NCBI GenBank assembly: GCA_032158295.1
Contig: CM063244.1
Span: 8,202,055-8,266,054, forward strand
Source of the DNA: Pycnopodia helianthoides
Taxonomy: Eukaryota; Echinodermata; Asteroidea; Forcipulatida; Asteriidae
Direction of reading: 5' to 3'
DNA length: 64,000 nt
In this document: positions 1 through 11,280 of the stretch, in pieces
Position numbering within the stretch: position 1 is the stretch's first letter
How the letters are laid out: each line of letters opens with the position of its first letter
Program-made: the position numbers and the translations under genes
Notes under the pieces: model-generated
What the model was told of the DNA's origin: nothing
The model's database searches: none
What the model saw: only the letters and a program-made list of their open reading frames with translations

Positions 1-2354
1 AACTTTTTTTGTTATGAGGTTTTTAACGGGAGTTGGAGGAAGATTTTTACAGATTTTGTAAGCAGATTTTCAAGTGGGAATAGATTTGCTTTGGAAAAGG
101 TTGCTCTGGAAACGTTCATGCTCTCCCATTTAAGAATCACTATTGTTGATCTTCTTGAACCATTGGAAGTTTGAGGAAGTTACGAAGCAATTGTCCCCCT
201 GTTGGGATTGTGAAGTGTGAGCTCGTTCAACAAAATCTGTGTGTTTGGGCCGCATGGTAAGAACTAAATAGTTTAATAGAGAATAGTGGCTTTTGGATAT
301 CCCCCTACCCCCCTCCACCCTCCCCCTTTCTAGCCCTGCGTGTGTGCGTTGAAATAATAGGCAACTGTTAAACGTCCCCATGAGAAGCTATTGAGATTGA
401 CTTTAGAGTACGTCAGGCAATTCAAAATGGTGGGCCTACCCTTTAAGCAAAAGAGGAGACTTCCTCCTCCCCCTATAGACATCTGGAACCAGGATGTCAT
501 TCATGAAATCTCGAGGAAAAAAAGTTCCTGTGTCTCGAACTGTGGCGGCGGGAGAGAGAGAGGAGGAGGGGGGGGGGGGCCCCACACACTCGAAGTAGAT
601 TGAACATCGTTTCTAATTCCGCCCAAATGAAATGCCTCCTTGAAATTATGAAAGGCGCTGTTTGTTTTCTTCATCGGAGAAGTCCACCGGGCTTAATTTT
701 CAGTTTCCAACGAGTTCAGTATGATCGAAACTAAAAAGAGGGTACCAGCACCTTGGTAAGGGTAATTAATGGCATAAAGGGAGGGTCTGTCCTTTGGGAG
801 AGTTCGGGCACAAGGGGGAGGCCACGTCTCTCAGCGAACTCCCCTATTTTTAAGTTTGTGTATTCGGGATGGCATATCTTGGGGGCACCTGTTCTGTGCA
901 GGCATTGCCTGCAGGTGAACTGCATTAATTGACTTGTAACCCTATCCAGCCATCTTATCCCAGAGACTCGCTTAGTCACCCCCCCCCTTTTGGCCGGCCG
1001 CTTGGTATGGTCCACCTGTGGTTATTCTCACAGTGGGAGTGGGACAGGATGTGGGGTTGTTTACTCAGCGGGTGATACCATAATGGCTGGGAGGTGAGAT
1101 GAATCATTTTTTTGGGGGGGGGGTGGGGGATTGGAGGCAGTTGGCACTCTCGGCGATCTCGCACACCTACACACTAAATGCCCCGGAGGCTTATTCCCTT
1201 CTTCCTAAACCACATGCACTGAGAATCGCCTCGCTCCACGAATTCAATTAAAACAGATCGGGGGCTTGCCAGACTCTGCCAAAATGTCATCCAGGGGAAA
1301 GTAAATCAAAGGTTAATGCACCCGACGATACTAACACCTTACAAACAACAGTGACATGATCTCTTCATTCAAAGCGTTCTCTCAGTACAGAAGTTCACTC
1401 TCCAAATGCTGGTTGTAACTCCCAAGGACCAGGAAAATAGTTCTCTTAATCTGGTCTTCAGGGTTTTCCCATTGCACAAGCTACATGTACAATCCCGGCC
1501 TAAATGCAGGTGACAATAAACATACCCTCCTCAGTTCCCCCGCTCCCCTGCTCAATGTTGTTAACCTCAGCTATAGTGCAGACCACGCAATGAGAGCCGA
1601 CATTGAACGGGGGGCCAGGGGGGGGGCCCAACGAGATTTGGCCGAGATTGTAGCGTAACGGGCCGATACGTGCGAATTAGGGCCGACATGCAAAGCAATT
1701 TTTTAAAACTTATTTTTACTTAAAATTAAAATCACAAAAATCTTCCAGATTAAACCCTTTAGAATTATCCAGATTGTACAGTAGGGCTCTTAAAACCATG
1801 ATAAACACCCAGTATAAAACATTCCGAGGACCTTGTTTCAATTCAGCGTGCTTTGGCCAAACTTCCGAAATTTGGGTCCAGCAGAATGCCCCATAGTTTT
1901 GGAGAAAAAAAACCTGGGGAGAACCGTGGTCCTGCTGGCTACTTCATTGCTTCCCAATGCTTCAGGGAAAACCCCTTTTTATTCCTACATGTAATTATAA
2001 AAATCGTTTTAATTTTCACATTTTCGAGAACTGCAGACTGGGAGAATCTCCTCAGCCCGACCTCAAAGAGCTGCTGAACAGGAGATATCTCTGTTAAAAT
2101 GTTGCCGCTTAGCAAACAATTGCAGGGTACCAGTCACAAGCGGCATACATTACATCTTTTCTTTTTAATTGGTTGGACCTTTTTATGCTAAGCAGCATTT
2201 TTCTGTGCTTAGCAAATTTGTGTGCTTAAGCACAAAGCAACACTTTGGAATTAGTCCTGTACAAAAACATACCCCTAACTCAAATTCTTCTACTAACTCT
2301 TGGTTTATATAATTTTGAGCAATATTTTGACTGAAGATTCTTAACCACACTTGC

Positions 2355-2418
2355 CTTGGGAAGTTCTTGCGATCTTGACCAGTCTCTCTTTCTGCTGCTT
2401 GGTCAACTTGGGTTTTTT
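2355..2418 (-). CDS. Candidate minus-strand exon with a GC-AG type donor
   Basis: On the minus strand the sequence TGACTGCAG is followed by 64 bases, open in the first frame, that encode a basic helical-looking peptide beginning KKPKLTKQQKERLVKIARTS, and then CCCAAG|GCAAGT, the usual form of the rare GC donor. Reading upstream in the same frame gives a stop, so it would have to be an internal exon. No partner exon was found in the window, the family is not recognised, and the segment lies beside transposon fragments. It could be chance or a relic. Confidence 0.22.
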
Positions 2419-3696
2419 CTGCAGTCAACATTTGCCAGAGATTTTGTGTTTCGTCTGGGGCGGATACAGATGGGATTTGTCCGACTTATCAGGACAGATG
2501 TTTTGTTTCTTAAAAATTTAAAGTGGCATTTCGGATATTGAGACTTGCACAAATGTGTCAGATCCTCACTGCTTCCAGAATTCTTTTTGACAAAATTGAC
2601 CAGGTTAGATTTTTTTGACCAGAGGGCTCAACCCTTGGTACCATTTATACATATGTATACATTTATTTTGTAATAAAATATTCATACAGGTTTATTTAAA
2701 TAAATAATTAATATGCATGTATGTCCAGAAAGGTCAACAATGGGTCAAACAATAGCAGGGAACCGGTCACAAACAGTATACATTACATCTTTTCTTTTTA
2801 ACTGGTTGGTGACCTTACGGACTGTGAAGGGGGGTAACCCTGTTTCAGCCCCAGGAGTGGGTGGCAACGTGCACCTGGTGACAGTTGATTTGGGTCAACA
2901 GCCCCAATCAGTTAAGTGTAGCCCTCACCTTGGTGTGGTCGTCCGGCCTTGTGAGTTAGGCAATATCTCCTCTTAGGAAAATACAGAACAAAGTTTTGCA
3001 CGACGTATTTTTTTATGATGTTATTAAATATTTATCCAAAATAACAGTTGATGCCAAATAACCTGGGAAACGTTGATATTCAAATTGAGTTGATCTTCAG
3101 AAGGAAACCAGGCATTCTCATCCGGTGAGGTTTGACTATCAAACTGAAGAACAGTTTTTGCAACCGAACCTCGCCGTATCAGTCAGTAAACCTGTAGCTG
3201 TTGCCATGGTCACATGATTGAGATCCATGCCACATCCTGTGTCCAAGTCAAATGGAAATGAAACCCATATAGGGACAGGTGGTTTAAATGTGCCTCTCTC
3301 CCTGCCCCCCCCCCTTCCCCCTCCTCTCCTGAACCAGTCCAAATGTCAGGTAGAGGATACGGATGCAGTATCGAATGTCCTCAGGACATACTGGCACAGA
3401 AATCTCCCACTGGACTCCAAGAGAAACACAGAGATTGTTAGTTTGCTTTAGGCTGGATTTCAACAGATTAGCCGGGGCAATTTTACAGCTGAAGTTGTTG
3501 TCTCTTCTTCTTTATTTGGTTTTAAGTTTATTTTGTACACAAAACTTGACATACCCTTTTGGATCTTGTCCCCCACTTTTATAAAGTTGTTAATAATAAT
3601 AATAATTGTTAATAATAATAGTAATATAGTGGCTTCTTAAATTGCGCTCTAATCCGTCACTCAGTGACACTCATGGCACTTCAACATTATACCTCT

Positions 3697-3857
3697 GGGG
3701 TCGATTTCACAAAACTCTTCCTAACTTAGGACTAGTCCTAGGCAGTGCTAAGAGATAGGACTTACTGGTCCTAACCTAAGACTAGTCCTATCTCTTACCG
3801 TCTTAGCATTGTCTAGGACTAGTCCTAAGTTAGGAAGAGTTTTGTGAAATCGACCCC
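3697..3857. mobile_element. Perfectly foldback element (palindromic MITE)
   Basis: The left end GGGGTCGATTTCACAAAACT pairs with the right end AGTTTTGTGAAATCGACCCC. Pairing continues inward through CTTCCTAACTTAGGACTAGT, so most of the 161 bases can form one hairpin. There is no coding capacity. This is the structure of a miniature inverted-repeat element or of a solo foldback. Confidence 0.75.
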
Positions 3858-4394
3858 TGGTCACTGGGCCATTTATTTAATTCCTTAAACCATCGTGTGT
3901 TAAGCAGATTTGTTTGCTAAAGCAGATTTGTTGCTAAAAGCAGAACAGTAGCGTTGGACCGGTTGCAACAGTGTGAATCACATGGCATATTGGCTGGTTA
4001 CCAGTTTTTGCTCGGCAAGGTGGTTTTTTTTGTATCCATGCTAAGCAAGTTGTGCTATATGATGAGCTTGGCATGCCGTGCTGCAGACTAATCTTGATTG
4101 GTTTGCAGAATCGTAAACAGACATTCGGCATAATCAGGGAAAGATTTTGGGTTGAAGTAAGATTTGAAGCTTTGCATTATGTGCATTGGAAGTTTGTACC
4201 GAGTAGGTTTACGAGTAACAACCATGTGAGCAAGAATAAAAATTGGGGGGGGGGTGGTAGCTGAATAACTCTTTGTCAATAAGAGTACTATTGAAAAACA
4301 TTGAAAATAAATAAAATATTGTTTTTTTAGATATCTAACTGCTCGTGCCTTGCCTCAAATGTGCATTATATAATAACACACAAGGAGTCTGACT

Positions 4395-4640
4395 TCAATT
4401 CAGATTTATTGCATGTCAATCAATCAATCAATCATACACAATTTATAAAGCACCTAAATCAAAGGTTTGCTCAAAGGTGCTGAGGCACAGAAAGAAAAGA
4501 AATTTAAGTCATTCATGGTAGGCCTCCTGAAATAAGTGGGATTTCAGAAGTGTCTTCACTGTGTTGAAGGATGTGTTTGATTTGGAAGTTTATTCCAGAG
4601 TTTGGGTCCATAGGCTGAGAAGGTCTCTATCAGCAAAAGT
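4395..4640 (+). repeat. Interspersed repeat (non-coding)
   Basis: Begins with a (TCAA)n stretch followed by TTATAAAGCACC and ends near TGAGAAGGTCTCTATCAGC. The wording (aagtgggattt, ggaagtttattccagag) resembles a repeat seen widely in marine invertebrate genomes as I remember them. The assignment rests on memory, not on a second copy in this window. Confidence 0.4.
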
Positions 4641-4979
4641 GATAACTTCGGGTGAATGAGGTCGATAAAGAGATGTGGGGGACTGTAAAGTACTCTCAGT
4701 CAATAGGAGACACTACACGGTCGGTGAACAATTCCCCTTGCATAGCAGAGCAGAGTACCCACAAAATGTGTCAGTTGCTTCTCAAAAAACACTGTTTGCT
4801 TCTCAATATTCTGTGTGCACACAAAACATGTTCAGTCTAAAATATTTTGCTATGTGAAATTCCCTGATGAAATCATTTTAACTGCATGTACATATTGTGT
4901 TCAATCTGAGATCCAGTCGTACCCTGACCTAAATATATTGTAGTAATCAATTTTTTCTTTTCCGTCTGTTTCATTTCAG

Positions 4980-5025
4980 CAATGCTCTAAATGTCTGCAC
5001 AACTTTTGTTGGATGTGTTTAGGAG
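4980..5025 (+). CDS. ARIH2: ARIH2 exon: second half of Rcat (RING2)
   Basis: Encodes [15 protein letters not shown]. The paired cysteines CxxC and FCWMC are zinc ligands of the Rcat domain. The acceptor is TTCATTTCAG and the donor is GGAG|GTAAGT. The exon ends with one base of a split Asp codon. Confidence 0.93.
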
Positions 5026-8000
5026 GTAAGTCACGCCGCCGTAAATCAAAAAACACCTTCCCCCCCACTGGGACTGTACTGGTGATGTGGCTGAGGTTTT
5101 GACACCTTCTTCACTTCCTGTGGGGGGGGGGGGAAACTAAGTGGAGTTTCGTGGCCCAGCGGTCTAGACTCAACCTCAGGGGCCAATGTCATAGAGCTGC
5201 ACTTAAGCACGATAAGGTTACCAGCCAAAATACCAGGTCACATGCACCATTTTTGACTGGTATCTGCTAATTTTTGATAACCACAAATTTCATAAAGCTG
5301 CTTAAGCAGAAAATATTGCCTAACAATTTTCTGCTAAGCTGAGGTTTTGACACCTTTCTCACTTCCTGTGGGGAAAACTAAGTGGAGTGTCGTGGCCCAG
5401 CGGTCCAGACTCAACCTCAGGGGCCCAATGTCATAGAGCTGCACTTAAGCACGATAAGGTTACCAGCCAAAATACCATGTCACATGCACCATTTTTGACT
5501 AGTAGTCTGCTAATTTTTGATGAGCACATAATTTCATAGAGCTGCTTAAGCAGAAAATATTGCCTAACAATTTTCTGCTAAGCAGAAATCAACAGGTACC
5601 AGTCTCAAAGTGCCACTTTTAACTTTCGTGTTAATTGTTAATTAATGTTTTAAGATTTTTAAAGATTTATATTCTATTATATATTTTTGTATGTGTATGT
5701 AGCCAGAGGTATTGGAGTTGAAGGCCTTCAAACTTTTTTAACCTTTTGGTGTATGCCTCTGTCTTTTGTTTATGTTTGAATGTGTTTTATGCCGAATAAA
5801 TAATAATAATAATTATAATTATATTTTATTGATTGCTTAACTGTGAATCAATTGTCACGGATAATCATTATCAATATCACTTATTCAATTTTCCATTGAT
5901 TGAAGTTATTTTTTATTGATTATCACTTGCCTTTGTATTGTTTTTCTTGTTTTGTATTGATTGTGTTTTTTTAAGTACATGAAAATTATTCTAGCTTTTA
6001 GTCTCTAACAACCACTTGTCTTTATTCCGTGAGTTACTGTTCTGCTTTCGTAGCAGTCATTTATATAACACTATGTCCTCGAACATTAATTTCCTTCAAT
6101 GATTTCCTTGTGATTTTGAAACAAAGTTGTGTATGATTTATTCAATGATTTCAATGATTTGAATCCTGACAATTGTCTTGATTTCAGACTGGAAGACCCA
6201 TGGCAGCGAGTACTACGAGTGCAGTCGATATAAGGAGAATCCGAACATTGCTAACGAGTCCGCTAACGTCAAAGCCCGCGAGGCACTCAAGAAGTACCTC
6301 TTTTATTATGAAAGGGTAAATTGTTTTGTGTTTTTTTTCCAAGATTTCATTATGAGAGGGGAGAATGCCGTTTGTTTCATTGTTATTTTGCAATACTTCC
6401 TGAGACCAGGATTTGTGTTGCTAAATAGTTCTTAAAAATGGTATTTTCCTTCATAATAACTTTGCCAAGTTCAGTCTGATTTTTGCAGGTATTTAACTTG
6501 CGTAAGCTCTGTGGTTCATTTTTGTAGCTTTGTAGATTTCTTCTTGTTGGATGATTGTGTTAAATTTTATTGTCATTATCATAGTAGTTCACTCGACTTT
6601 CGTGCAATATTCTCATGCAAAATAAACATAGTTTGTACAGAGAGGTTTTCTAATTTTTGAATGATGGGCTTAGTACTTGGATGTCATAGAACTTGGTACT
6701 TGACTGTTGGGCTTAGTACTTGATTGTAGTACTTGGTATCTGTGGCTAGTACTTGGTACATGTGGTATCATGTTGGGCTTAGTACTTGGATATCATAGAA
6801 CTTGGTACTGCTGTTGGGCTTAGTACTTGGATATCATAGTACTTGGTACTTGGCTGTTGGGCTTAGTACTTGGATATCATAGTAACTTGGTACTCGGCTG
6901 TTGGGCTTAGTACTTGGATATCATAGAACTTGGTACTTGACTGTTGGGCTTAGTACTTGGATATCATAGACTTGTACTGACTGTTGGGCTTAGTACTTGG
7001 ATATCATAGTACTTGGTACTCGGCTTTTGGGCTTAGTACTTGGATATCATAGTACTTGTTACTCGGCTTTTGGGCTTAGTACTTGGATATCATAGTACTT
7101 GGTACTTGGCTGTTGGGCTTAGTACTTGGATATCATAGAACTTGGTACTTGACTGTTGGGCTTAGTACTTGGATATCATAGAACTTGGTACTTGACTGTT
7201 GGGCTTAGTACTTGGATATCATAGTACTTGGTACTCGGCTGCTGGGCTTAGTACTTGGATATCATAGTACTTGGTACTTGGCTGTTGGGCTTAGTACTTG
7301 GATATCATAGAACTTGTACTTGGCTTTTGGGCTTAGTACTTGGATATCATAGTACTTGGTACTTGGCTGTTGGGTTTAGTACTTAATATCATAGTACTTG
7401 GTACTCGGCTGTTGGGTTTAGTACTTGGATATCATAGTACTTGTACTTGGCTGTTGGGTTTAGTACTTGGATATCATAGAACTTGCTACTTGGATACCTG
7501 TTCTCGTACTCATTGTCCAAAGTACTCATATTTTACTTTGAAATCGGCTTAAAATGACTCAACTGTAACACTGCTAGTTTCCAAATCGTGCCCTGTAGTC
7601 TGTTTTAATTGTTCCTTCTCTTTTTCCTGTCCTTCCCTCAGTGGGACAACCACGCTAAGAGCTTACGCCTGGAACAGGAAACACTCAGGAAATCTCAGGA
7701 GAGGATCCAAGAGAAGGTGGAGAATAAGATGGGAACCTGGATTGATTGGCAGTTCCTCCTCGCTGCCGCATCGTTGCTAGCCAAGGTAAGGGGAAATGAC
7801 TTGCTGCATATGAACAAATTGTTGGTGATCGAAGAAAAATTGTCTAAAACATGATTTGAACCTGTGACCTCCGAGTATACAGGCTCTACCAACTGAGTAG
7901 AGAATCCAGAGATCACTGGCTCAAATCTCACTCTTAAATTTTCTTTAAAAAAGACTTCTCAGCATTCTCTGAAGCCCAGAGTCTTAATCTCTCTTTCTTG

Positions 8001-9982
8001 ATCTCTCTTTCTTTGACAGTGTCGATACACCCTGCAGTACACTTATCCCTTCGCTTATTACCTGGACCCCAGCCCTCGTAAGAAACTCTTTGAGTACCAA
8101 CAAGCTCAGCTGGAGGCAGAGATTGAGAATCTCTCGTGGAAAGTTGAAAGAGCTGCTACTTATGATCGAGGGGTAAGCCGTTCATGATCTCTCTAGTCTT
8201 CTCCCAAGGCCTTTATTTCTTTCAAGCCGTAGCGGCCACAAGCGGCTTGTACCAAAAGGCCCGCAGTGGCCACTAACGGCCGCGACATTTAACCTACTTC
8301 CACTCAGCTGATACTGTTAAAGTGAAGGTCGTGTCCTGAAATGACTTTTTTTTAGTGTGGTGTGAGCCTCGCTTTGGCTTGCAACCCAGACAGGACAACA
8401 GGGTCACGGTAGAGGCGTTGATCTTCTGGGTGCTGGAGCAGGTGCGTGGTCGGCCAGATGGAAATGCTGGTCACGGGCACGCTTGACTGATTTGTTACCA
8501 TATTCATGACACTCCACTACAATAGTATCTACAATTGTAAAACATAACCATATATTTCTGTTTCTTCTATTGTTTTTCTTTACGTTTTTCTTCAGTCAAA
8601 ACATGGTGATTGTTATACAGAAATGATTGGTCTCTTAAAGTTTTAAACAATTAAATACACTAGTCTGCTCTCAAGGTGCTTATTTGTAATCTTTTTTTAG
8701 CCTTTTCCTTAACGTAGGCAACTTTAGTCCACTGCACTCATACCCCCTCTTCTTTACCATTGGCAACTTTAGTCAACCAAGCATACACACAAAAAAGGAC
8801 TCAAGCCTGAGTACAAAGGTGTAAAGGTACAAAGGTGCATAAAAGTGTTATAAAGCTGTAGTTTTATTCATGTTCACCCTCCATACGCAAGCTTACAATG
8901 GTTGGAAAGAGAAAGAGAATAATAGGATCTTTCCATTGATGGTAAAATAAAATAAGGTTCAAATTGAAGTAGAAAAATCCAAAATGCTAAACACCTTTGG
9001 AGCACCATATGGCTGTGTAAAAAAGAGTCTCGAGTTTACTTATCATACCAAGGAAGCAAAGATCAAGAACTTGGACATTTAATGGCCCATCTCAATGATT
9101 TTTGGATTATATGAAAAGAAATTCAATGAGAAAGACCTTTTTGTAAGTACTTATTTTGCTGAAAAACAATATCCTCAAGGTGATAAAAGCGTTTGTAAAA
9201 CTTAACCGTTGAACAAAGGCTTTGTGTTGCGAATTGTGACAGCGAAGCGAATTTTTCTTGCGTCACAATTTCCGTGCTTTCATGTGATGTATGAAATGGA
9301 CTTGAGAGCGTTGTGCTGCACGCTTGAGTGGTCAAACAGTACAGTCACCAATGGTTGTTTATGTCAAAAACAGTTCGGTAATGAGAGGGGGGTTAAAGCA
9401 AAATTAATATAGACTATTTGGAAGCTTATTTACTCTGGTTATTAAACAATTAGATAGACTAGTCTGTTCTCAAGTTGTTGAAAGTTAAATCGACTGTATG
9501 GGAGTTTCTTAATACTAAGGACATTAAACAGTTAAATAGACTAGTCTGTTGTCAAGGCACTAATTGTACTCTTTTTTTAAGTAAAATAAATGACTGTTTA
9601 TACTCAGGATATTAAACATTTAAATAGACTAGTCTGCTGTCAAGGCACTTATTGTACTCTTTTTAAAGAAAGATAAAAGACTTTTTATACTCCGGATATT
9701 AAACATTTAAATAGACTAGTCTGCTGTCAAGGCACTTATGTACTCTTCTTAAAGAAAGATAAAAGACTGTTATACTCCGATATAAACATTTAAATAGACT
9801 AGTCTGCGTCAAGGCACTTACTGTATCAAGCTTGATAGACAGTAAGACCTACTTGTTGGTGGAACAACTAACCTTGATGTTCATTTTTTACTCCTCGTTT
9901 CTATGATCAGGATCTTGAAAATCAGATGAACGTGGCTGAGAAGAGAAGACAGACGATGCTGAAAGACTTCTTCCCTTCATAG
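4980..9982 (+). CDS. ARIH2: ARIH2 (Ariadne-2/TRIAD1) RBR E3 ubiquitin ligase, 3' five exons
   Basis: Joined exons 4980-5025, 6188-6315, 7642-7785, 8020-8172 and 9911-9982 give the C-terminal 180 residues of a RING-between-RING E3 ligase. I recognise near-identity to animal ARIH2 at [62 protein letters not shown] and [15 protein letters not shown]. The family transfers ubiquitin through a catalytic Cys in Rcat (RING2). That Cys lies just before the first exon and is therefore outside the window. What is present is the zinc-binding second half of Rcat and the whole Ariadne domain, which in the family inhibits the ligase until a neddylated cullin-5 complex binds. The five junctions use consensus GT-AG sites and keep frame. 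Human ARIH2 has about 493 residues, so roughly the last third is here. Two introns contain large minisatellites. Confidence 0.95.
5090..5585 (+). repeat. 248-bp direct tandem duplication in ARIH2 intron
   Basis: The segment starting GCTGAGGTTTTGACACC at 5090 is repeated from 5338, giving a period of 248 bases. Each copy includes GTGGCCCAGCGGTC and a piece of the foldback family with AGAGCTGC and TTAAGCAGAAAATATTGCC words. The copies differ by a G-run (5120-5131) and a few substitutions, so the duplication is recent but not brand new. Confidence 0.75.
6188..6315 (+). CDS. ARIH2: ARIH2 exon: end of Rcat and start of Ariadne domain
   Basis: Encodes (D)[18 protein letters not shown] through KKYLFYYER. 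Contains the last Rcat ligands (H of KTHG, C of YEC) and the first Ariadne-domain helix. Acceptor TGATTTCAG, donor AAAGG|GTAAAT. Confidence 0.95.
6660..7495 (+). repeat. 43-bp minisatellite in ARIH2 intron (about 18 copies)
   Basis: A unit of about 43 bases built on GGGCTTAGTACTTGGATATC and ATAGTACTTGGTACTTGG is repeated head to tail. Small deletions and swaps such as AGTACTTGG to AGAACTTGG and CTTGGCTG to CTCGGCTT mark individual units. The array starts about 345 bases after one exon and ends about 150 bases before the next. The short ORF across it is a by-product of the repeat. Confidence 0.9.
7642..7785 (+). CDS. ARIH2: ARIH2 exon: Ariadne domain helices
   Basis: Encodes [12 protein letters not shown] through [18 protein letters not shown], 48 codons with both borders in phase 0. 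Rich in heptad-like helices, as in the Ariadne domain. Acceptor TTCCCTCAG, donor CCAAG|GTAAGG. Confidence 0.95.
8020..8172 (+). CDS. ARIH2: ARIH2 exon: Ariadne domain core
   Basis: Encodes [20 protein letters not shown] through [13 protein letters not shown], 51 codons. This is the most conserved block of the family. Acceptor TTTGACAG, donor GAGG|GGTAAG or GAGGG|GTAAGC; the second keeps frame. Confidence 0.96.
8356..8441 (+). CDS. Candidate cassette exon inside the last ARIH2 intron
   Basis: GACTTTTTTTTAG is followed by 86 bases of higher GC content and then GAGCAG|GTGCGT, a plausible donor. If included between the flanking phase-0 borders it would run into a TAG after 18 codons, truncating ARIH2 before its last helix. 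A different frame is open throughout. No known ARIH2 counterpart is recalled, so it may be an unused decoy, a repeat, or a poison exon. Confidence 0.18.
9408..9822 (+). repeat. About 85-bp tandem repeat in the last ARIH2 intron (5 units)
   Basis: Five units share AAATAGACTAGTCTGCTGTC, followed by AAGGCACTTATTGTACTC and a T-run, spaced 82-88 bases. A related isolated unit sits at about 8640-8700. The last unit ends about 90 bases before the final exon. Confidence 0.85.
9911..9982 (+). CDS. ARIH2: ARIH2 terminal exon
   Basis: Encodes [20 protein letters not shown], then FPS and the TAG stop at 9980-9982. It matches the C-terminal helix of ARIH2 by recall (DLENQM..AE.RR..LLKDF). Acceptor CTATGATCAG. 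Confidence 0.95.
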   Translation, partial: DLENQMNVAEKRRQTMLKDFFPS

Positions 9983-10654
9983 GAGAGGATTTTCTCTTTG
10001 CTCTTTGTCCTCATCAACATTGTCTGCATCCACACAGAGGAAGAAAAAGGCATCAGGTCATGGAAGAAGATGACTTGATTGTAGGGTTTGTCCCCTACAG
10101 GCATTGTCATCCTCTTCAGAAATGGGGCGAGAAACTGGACAGAGCTGGAAAGACAGTAGATGCTGGAAATTTTTTTTAAATACGTTGATGGGAGACTTTT
10201 GTTCCATCATTCGTTGAAGACGGGTGACTTTCTTAATCATTACCATCGTCGTCTTCATCGTCGGCTGATTGCTGTTATTATTACATCGTTAGGAAGTGAC
10301 TTCTGCATTCTTGTCGGCAAAAAAAATGTGATCATCGATGTCTTTATCATCTTGAATCATTATCTTGAAGATAAGTAAACATTGTACAAAGATGGTTTTT
10401 CTTGTCATCATCTTCATCAAATCAACTTAGATAAAAGCTTGGATGATGTCTGAAGACTTCCTTTTCACCATCAAAAAAGATTCCTCTGTGAATATTCATC
10501 ACTGTGATCATCTTGTGAACTTTAAGAGGCAAGAAGACAGATTTTCTTTCACCGTAGAAGACGATTTCCGTGTCCTTGTCACCGATTTTCAGGGAGTATA
10601 GAAGACGATTCAAAGAGCCCACAGATTCCTAAAAATGGCTCTTCATCTTAATCA

Positions 10655-10656
10655 TA

Positions 10657-10690
<34 letters not shown>

Positions 10691-10716
10691 TCGTCGTCAT
10701 CGTCGTCATCGTCGTC
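10655..10716 (+). repeat. GTC/ATC triplet microsatellite
   Basis: Imperfect run of GTCGTCATC triplets. It lies about 0.7 kb after the ARIH2 stop, so it may be part of the 3' UTR. Confidence 0.85.
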
Positions 10717-11035
10717 CATTTGGCTCAAAATACTCACCGGACCCAGAATCCAGAGTCTAGTCATTTGCCGGTGACCTCACTACTGCACACTCTACATACT
10801 TTTTAAAGATTTGTTATTGTATACTTTTAGCTTAACGAGTCCCAAACCACCTTGTAACTGTTCCGCAAATAGTACAAGAGAAAGAAGTGATGAGGTTATT
10901 GTACAAGTATTTATGGTCCAGTAAAAAATTCTTAGCTACAAGACATCTACATGGGAGATTGTGGAGATTTTTTTTTCGTTTAATTCAGAACCCTGTCCGA
11001 ATTACAGACAGACTATAAGAAAAATAATAGTAATT

Positions 11036-11280
11036 GCAAGAAGTAACTATAACTATAAATAGTAGTAAACTTGCGGGTACTACCATGTGTAAATCTCTTT
11101 TGGGAGGAGTGTTGGCTCTGAAAAGAGCCGGTTTGGTCTAAAGAGACCAAACCGGCTCTTTTCCGACCAAACCGGCTCTCAAACCGGCTCTTTTCAGAGC
11201 CAACACTCCTCCCAAAAGAGATTTTACACATGGTTGTACCTGCAGGTTTACTACTATTTATAGTTATAGTTACTTCTTAC
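11036..11280. mobile_element. Foldback element with long arms
   Basis: The left arm GCAAGAAGTAACTATAACTA through GGCTCTGAAAAGAGCCGGTT is matched in reverse complement by the right arm ending TATAGTTATAGTTACTTCTT. Arms are about 110 bases and nearly identical. The centre contains repeated ACCAAACCGGCTCT words. A degraded half copy lies at 57541-57620. Confidence 0.85.

Larger units (their letters stand above)
1..4979. other. Upstream non-coding region, probably an ARIH2 intron
   Basis: No exon of ARIH2 or another recognised gene could be supported here. Because the first ARIH2 exon in the window starts with an acceptor at 4979, and the preceding exon (with the catalytic Cys) was not found, this stretch is probably intron. 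It holds G-rich runs (560-580, 1117-1130), fragments of the family with GCTTAAGCAG-type ends (about 2105-2330 and 3890-4180), two related segments with a shared word CATTACATCTTTTCTTTTTAA (about 2145-2175 and 2780-2805), a palindromic element at 3697-3857, an interspersed repeat at 4395-4640, and one candidate minus-strand exon at 2355-2418. Confidence 0.6.

Noticed and set aside
2713..2976. 87-codon ORF near 2.8 kb as an upstream ARIH2 exon
   Set aside because: No match to the conserved IBR or RING1 text of ARIH2, and its start shares words with a dispersed repeat at 2145.
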